Source: Heloderma charlesbogerti | Taxonomy: Eukaryota; Chordata; Lepidosauria; Squamata; Helodermatidae | NCBI GenBank assembly: GCA_026122225.1 | Contig: JANEZZ010000399.1 | Coordinates: 2,428,001-2,492,000, forward strand | Direction: 5' to 3' | Length of the DNA: 64,000 bases | Shown here: positions 59,109 through 64,000 of the stretch, piece by piece | How positions within the stretch are numbered: the first letter of the stretch is position 1 | Layout of the letters: every line of letters begins with the position of its first letter | Made by a program: the position numbers and the translations under genes | Notes under the pieces: generated by a model | Databases searched by the model: none | What the model saw: only the letters and a program-made list of their open reading frames with translations | Told to the model about the DNA's origin: nothing

Positions 59109-59239
59109 CGCGACAGAGGTAATTCCTTGTTGAACCAAGTACAGCAGCCTTACAGGTACCTCATTGAGTCTGTACAACAGAGAGATTCTCAGATACTTTT
59201 GCAGAAAGAACATATTGCACAACTTGAGAAGGATATTGA
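59109..59239 (+). CDS. PIBF1: PIBF1 coding exon 5 of 6 in window
   Basis: A 131-base exon with a consensus donor GTAAGT. Its acceptor CAG is fed by a polypyrimidine tract made entirely of a TTCC microsatellite (59072-59106). It enters in phase 0 and leaves in phase 2. The peptide starts [20 protein letters not shown] and continues [20 protein letters not shown] then KDI. Human has [27 protein letters not shown] at this point, so [10 protein letters not shown] is fully conserved. The segment after RDS is the most diverged of the six exons (QILLQKEH where human has KIDSLTES), though length is kept. No stop or frameshift is seen. Confidence 0.95.
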
Positions 59240-59671
59240 GTAAGTATTCAAAATTTTGGTATAAGTTTTAGTTGGATGCTGGAATCTTTTTTCTTAAAGT
59301 TCTCTTACCTCAAGTTTAGTGGCAGGCCGTATTATGAGCAAACTTTGAAACTGATGGTGTTGCTGAAGGTTTTTGCTGGCTGCCAACATAATAAAAATGA
59401 TTGCATTATTTGTTTACACTTCATTGCATTACATTGGCTGGTTGCACGCCATTATAATTGCACAAGCAATTTTACTTTTCCTGTTGAGCAAACCATTTTT
59501 ACAAAGTGTTGCTATTCTCCATTAAATAACTATTTCAAAGTGGCAGTCATCACAGACATTTAAAAGCTGTATTGTCATCTTAATTGCACACATGACTCCT
59601 CCTATGCCTTCTTGAGTGCCATGGGGCATGAATTACTCAAGATACCTTCTTAAGCCTAAATTAAGATAGTC

Positions 59672-59998
59672 ACTGGGTTTGGACAATCAGCAGGGGAAAC
59701 AACGCAGCGTTGGTTGCTTCCCTGTGCGTCCCGGTCGCACAACTAAGATTACCCTAATTACCTGTATTTCATTATCTGAACATGGCGCGCAGAGTGACTT
59801 TTCACCCATCCTACAACCTGTGGCTTGCAGTAGGGGTTGTAGGGTGGGTGAAACGTTACTACACCTGCACCGGGTTCAGATGACACAGCAACCCGTGATG
59901 CAGTGTGGGAAATTAGGGTAATCCTGGTCACACAACCAGCAGGGGCAGGGGAAACAACCAATGCTGGTTGCTTCCCCTGCTGATCATCTGAACCCAGG
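59672..59998. mobile_element. MITE with two nested inverted repeats
   Basis: Outer arms of about 50 bases: CTGGGTTTGGACAATCAGCA then GGGGAAACAACGCAGCGTTG at the left, and CAATGCTGGTTGCTTCCCCT then GCTGATCATCTGAACCCAGG at the right. Inner arms: TCACCCATCCTACAACC (about 59799) and GGTTGTAGGGTGGGTGA (about 59836). Internal GGGTTCAGATGACACAGCAACCC links it to foldback family A. No reading frame of note. Confidence 0.75.
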
Positions 59999-60097
59999 CT
60001 TTATCTCACAGGTCAGTGTTCTAACACCTTTGAGTAATGAGCTCAATCCCTCAATGTTTGATACCGTGCATCCTCCCCAAGAAGGGAGAAAGACACA

Positions 60098-60410
60098 AAG
60101 ACCTGGTTCGCATAATCATGGCAGTCCACTGTGGCTTGTTGGGCGTTTTTTGAATATTCAAGCCACAGCTTCTCATGTCATCTGACCCCAGGTGGCGGGA
60201 ATTGTGCGAGAGTTAAATAACCCTCTCATAACCCTAGAACAGCCCATGAGTTATGCGAGTGTTGTTTAATCCTCGCACAACCACCCAGGTTTGAACAACA
60301 AGTCATGGCTTGAATATTCATAATGGCGGTCTGCATACACCACAGCCCACTGTGGCTTAAATAAGCCATAGTGGCTTATTTGATTGTGCAAACTGGCCCA
60401 AAGTGTTATT
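60098..60410. mobile_element. Foldback family A, most complete copy
   Basis: Terminal inverted repeats CCTGGTTCGCATAATCATGG (left, from about 60102) and TTGATTGTGCAAACTGGCCC (right, to about 60398). The interior has inverted pairs CTCTCATAACCC / GTTATGCGAG and TTGAATATTCAAGCCA / TGGCTTGAATATTCA. It is the best copy from which to define the family ends. Confidence 0.7.
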
Positions 60411-60875
60411 GGCTTAGGAAGTAAAGGTTCCAGTGGTTGGCCCCTCCCTGCACTTCTCTGACATCCATCTGGTTTGCATAAAACCTTAACCCATGGGTTG
60501 TTGTGAAATATGAATGCAGCCATGCTAACAAGAATAGTATGTTAACCGTGAACAACCCAGAAAGAGAGCTCATGGTTTGTTGTTGGGTTGTGAACTCTGG
60601 GTTGTTTAAACCATAGGTTGTCATTACGTGTGAACCTAAAAATATGGATTGTTCATGGGGGGTTTCACCAGACTGCAGATGTGGTGGGCAAGAACAGTAA
60701 AAAAAATAATAAAATCAAGTCACTCTACATACCAGTACTACAGTGCCACAAAGGCATTTGGGATACAAGGAGGTAGAGGGCAAAGGAGGAGGAAACAAAC
60801 AACCCAGAGACAGAGAAAATAAACCATTGTCTTGGGTTAAATAAACCATGGGTTAGAATTATGTGTGAACCAAGT
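60411..60875. repeat. Further foldback family A-like sequence
   Basis: AACCCATGGGTTGTTGTG, TGTTAACCGTGAACAACCC, GGGTTGTTTAAACCATAGG, TCATTACGTGTGAACC, and at the right GGGTTAAATAAACCATGGG with ATTATGTGTGAACCAAG. Several overlapping palindromes; probably at least two insertions. Confidence 0.55.
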
Positions 60876-61868
60876 CATTGTATGATACATGTAGTAGCTT
60901 ATATAATCTCTGTTCTGTATCATATTATTCCCATTTCTCTAGAGGCAGGTGTTATATTATCAATAAAAGCAATGACTTCTTAAGCCTTACTTGGCTTGTA
61001 TCGGGGAGAGCAACCACTTTTTGGTCAGGGGATAGATTAACTCCCCCTGGACCAAGCCAGCGGGCTAGATGATGACAAGAGGGATGGAGCCTCATCCCCA
61101 AAGCTCCACCCCTCCCATGACTTATCCACCACTGCCCCATTACTTTTTGTAAGGAAAAAAACCCTTTTGTGCAGATGGAGACATGGAGCTCCTTGCCTCT
61201 CTCTGCACAGACAAAGGGACTCGACTGGGTCTTGCAGGAGCCAGCTCCTGCAAGCCATGGCCGAGTCAGGCTCCTCCTTCCCCCATCACTCGTGCAGGAC
61301 ATGAACAGTGCAGGAGGTGGTGCAGGGGACTCCCCAGCTTATCTGATCAGAGGTAGATAACAAAAGGATTCCCCTTTGCACTGATCACCCCAAAGGGCTG
61401 AGGCTTGGGGAGAAAAAGGGGGTAGGGTCCATAGAGGGTGCTCAAGCCTCTGGGGGCCGGATTGGGCCCCAGCACGGCCAGAGGTTGCCCTTCTCTGTCT
61501 TATATGGTAGACATTTTCAAAGCTAAAGTGGAGCCTGACAAATGTAGGCTTAAAACCACACCTGTGTCCCCATGCAACACATTGCATGCAGGAGCTTTTT
61601 GCCATTAAAACAATTAACTTGTTAGCTAATCATTACATTACAGCAATGAAGCTGTGTACTAAGGCTGCCTTTTCCCCCCTTTCCCGCTGCAGTAACTCAT
61701 TAGAGCAGCATTTGGCAGTGGCTCCTTATTTTCAGGGAATACTGGTGTGGCAGGCAGGTGAAAGTGCTAAGTGCTCTCCAGACTCAGTCTCTGTTTGCTC
61801 CTCCTTTCTTCTACAGGTCAGTAAGAGGCAATGTAAAATTCAAGGCATGCTTCTCTCTCACACACCAA

Positions 61869-61953
61869 GGGTTGTATCCAATGTTAATCCTACTTAGAGT
61901 AGACCCATTGAAATGAGTGGACCTTAAAGAAGACTAGCATTGGGAACAACCCC
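61869..61953. repeat. Palindromic element (family B), part
   Basis: GTTGTATCCAATGTTAATCC, TAGAGTAGACCCATTGAAAT and TAGCATTGGGAACAACCCC; same core as the 10.9 and 56.5 kb copies. Confidence 0.6.
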
Positions 61954-62013
61954 AAATGTTAACTCTTAAAAGTTGTATAAAAACCATATACTGTCGTTCT
62001 GGGTGTGCTTCCT

Positions 62014-62203
62014 AACTGGAAGAAGGCAAGCCCAAAGCACTGACTCGTGCAGAGAGAGGATGGGCAGCCTCATCAAATTGTAGATAATTCTGTGTCTCTG
62101 CATCAAAAGCAACTGAATGATGCAGACCTGCAGCAGAATTACACAACCCCAGTGGGGATGACTGGAATGAGGCAAAGCCAGAGCACTGACTCACGCAGAG
62201 AAG
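62014..62203. repeat. Direct repeat pair, about 44 bases each
   Basis: 62014-62057 (AACTGGAAGAAGGCAAGCCC, AAAGCACTGACTCGTGCAG) and 62160-62203 (GACTGGAATGAGGCAAAGCC, AGAGCACTGACTCACGCAG) are about 80% alike in the same orientation, 146 bases apart. Nature unknown. Confidence 0.65.
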
Positions 62204-63262
62204 TAGCACGCTGCTGCTTCTGTGGGTAGGTACTCTGTCCTCATTGCAGTTTCTCAATTAATTAATTAATTTTGTCATGGCAAACTCATGTACCCTACCA
62301 CAAACTGTGGGAATTGCTCATCAAATCTTTGCCTTAAGTTAGATTTTACTAATTACAGTCCTTTTCCTGTTCTGTTATCATAGCAGTCATTGTGGAATGT
62401 TTAGTTCCTACTTGATCCCGCCTATTCCAGTTATTATTATGATCTCGAATGTCAAGAGGAAGGCTAGTCTCTGCTGGACAATTTTGGGGGCAGGGTTGTG
62501 TGTTAAAAAGTTCTAAAGATTTAAAGATCTTGCCCACATGACCTTTTTCCCTCGTTTGACTCACCTAGACTAAAGCCTAGCAAAAGTATTACCACTTGGT
62601 TCTTTTATTTCTTTTTTAGTCTCAGTTACATCAAGAAAGATTTGAACAGAATAGCATGGAGAAGCTCATTATGACATGTGTAATAATTCCTTCACTTTAT
62701 TTAAAGTACCCCCCAATGAAGTGCCTCTAGTTTTTCCTTGTAAATCTGAACTCTGCACTAAACACACACTGTTATTTCAGCATTTCCTCATAATTCTTGG
62801 CAGAATCCCATCCCGTTTTTCAACAGCCTCCTTGAACTGTGATGGCCAGAACTATGTCTTGAAGAATGCTATAAATCAAACCATTTTTTAATTTATTATG
62901 CTTTTTCGGCATAGAGTAATGTTAAAGAAAATTAGCTCAACTGACTCAGCTCTCTCATTTGATTAATAGTACAGAGCCTGAACCACTTAAGCCAGTATAT
63001 TTAACATCTACAATGGCTTTAACCCCTAGTTTAAATGGTCTATTGCTCACAGCCTTAAGAAAGCATTCATGTCTTCCTTTTCAAAACAACGTAAACACAC
63101 AGGTTTTAACTAGGACAGAGCTTTTCTTTATGCTGTTGCTTCAACATATATTCATTGTCAACAATTTGCTTTAAAAATTCATGTTGCAACCAGAATACAA
63201 GATTAGAAGAAATCATCCTTTGCTATTAGTGTATTTCCTAATACTATCCCTCTTTCTACCAG

Positions 63263-63347
63263 TCTTTTAAATAAAGAAAAGACAGCTTTGCTGCGTGTCA
63301 AGAATCAAATGGCAGCAGATTTAGAAAGACTTCTACATCACCGTGAG
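63263..63347 (+). CDS. PIBF1: PIBF1 coding exon 6 of 6 in window
   Basis: An 85-base exon. The acceptor is TTTCTACCAG and the donor is GTAATC. The first base completes Asp from the previous exon, then 28 codons follow: [28 protein letters not shown]. Human PIBF1 reads [28 protein letters not shown] in this stretch, so identity is high and the alignment has no gap. The exit is phase 0. Roughly 75 residues of the protein, including the stop codon and 3' UTR, must lie beyond position 64000. No further exon was recognised between 63348 and the window end. Confidence 0.95.
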
Positions 63348-64000
63348 GTAATCTTCTTGTTTTAGCATAGCTATTACCATATATAGGTTTTTTCCAACAT
63401 ATTAGTCATGGGAATGTTTTGTTTTTCTCTTTGCTAGTTTCAGAAATATACTTTAAACAAATGCCCAACAAAGTGCATATCCCAGGTTCCACATCCTCTG
63501 CCCCTCCAGTTGCCTCAAATGGCTGGTATTGAGGCATGGCCCCACTCCTCAATTGTAGCTTAGGTGGTGATGGCTTCTATGAATGGTAGTAGCTCACACC
63601 AGCTACAAAAGCACCTTCCCAATCCTACCATAGCCAGGGAAGGAGGCGGGACAATGCCCTGCCTGGTCATTTCACTCTTTGGCATTTATTTATGTATTTA
63701 TTATTTGGAAATTTTATATCTCTCTCTTCAATATTGCTACTCACAAAGCTGCTGGGGTAATTGATACAGCTTTGCTTTCCTCAGCATATTTGGGGAAGCA
63801 GGGGGACCTGTGACTAACACTATAGTTTAGCATTACATGAAAAAGCTTGGGCAAGCCTCAAAGTCACATGTCCCCCCCTCCCTCCTCCTCCAGTATGGCC
63901 ATATGTGACATAAAATGGAGGTTACTTGAAAATGGAAGTGTTATGAGACTGGGCTTTTCTTCCCGGCGGATCCTTTCTTTACAAGGGTTCCCCATGAAAA
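63348..64000 (+). other. PIBF1: Start of next PIBF1 intron
   Basis: Begins GTAATC after exon 6. Around 63680-63760 a T-rich stretch (TATTTATGTATTTATTATTTGG) may be an antisense LINE 3' end. No exon recognised up to the window end. Confidence 0.6.

Larger units (their letters stand above)
59240..63262 (+). other. PIBF1: PIBF1 intron (4.0 kb)
   Basis: GTAAGT to CTACCAG. The left half holds the densest cluster of foldback elements in the window. The right half holds a family-B remnant and a 44-base direct repeat. 60880-61860 and 62260-63240 have nothing I can name. Confidence 0.9.

Overview
This is vertebrate nuclear DNA, most probably from a squamate reptile (lizard or snake). Four lines of evidence point there: coding sequence is split into short exons with GT/AG borders; there are several BovB (RTE-clade) LINE copies; there is a tRNA-derived SINE of the Sauria type; and there are many L2/CR1-group LINE fragments and short palindromic DNA elements. 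No prokaryotic or viral gene organisation is present. The species cannot be named from the sequence alone.

The one host gene I can support is PIBF1 (progesterone immunomodulatory binding factor 1, also CEP90), on the + strand. Six consecutive coding exons lie at 33844-34009, 37024-37174, 43656-43746, 55898-56000, 59109-59239 and 63263-63347. Their reading phases join exactly and give about 242 codons of coiled-coil protein, corresponding to roughly residues 440-685 of the ~757-residue human protein. The earlier exons and the last exon(s), about 75 residues, are outside the window. Positions 1-33843 hold no recognisable exon and are most simply the upstream intron of the same gene.

Layout: 1-4070 holds unclassified sequence with foldback elements. 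4071-6904 is a complete BovB insertion (minus strand) with target-site duplication and an in-frame internal deletion. 7.7-8.6 kb holds a possible old hAT-like element. 11.8-12.8 kb and 13.8-16.3 kb hold two 5'-truncated BovB copies. 17.2-18.1 kb and 23.4-24.5 kb hold clusters of hairpin-forming elements. 21.4-23.2 kb is a decayed antisense L2. 27.08-27.61 kb is a solo LTR with TG...CA ends and a 5-bp duplication. 28.6-31.7 kb is a nearly full-length but broken L2. From 33.8 kb onward the PIBF1 exons are separated by introns carrying L2 pieces, hAT-like MITEs, a Sauria SINE, a fourth BovB fragment (41.6-42.0 kb), microsatellites and further foldback elements, which are densest at 59.7-60.9 kb.

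Functionally this is one housekeeping centriole/cilium gene whose introns are filled with inactive mobile DNA. I found no new multi-gene system. The most interesting material is transposon history: a BovB copy with a microhomology deletion, a BovB copy whose 5' end is a displaced piece of BovB, the solo LTR, and an unnamed abundant hairpin family. Two PIBF1 splice sites also sit against microsatellites.
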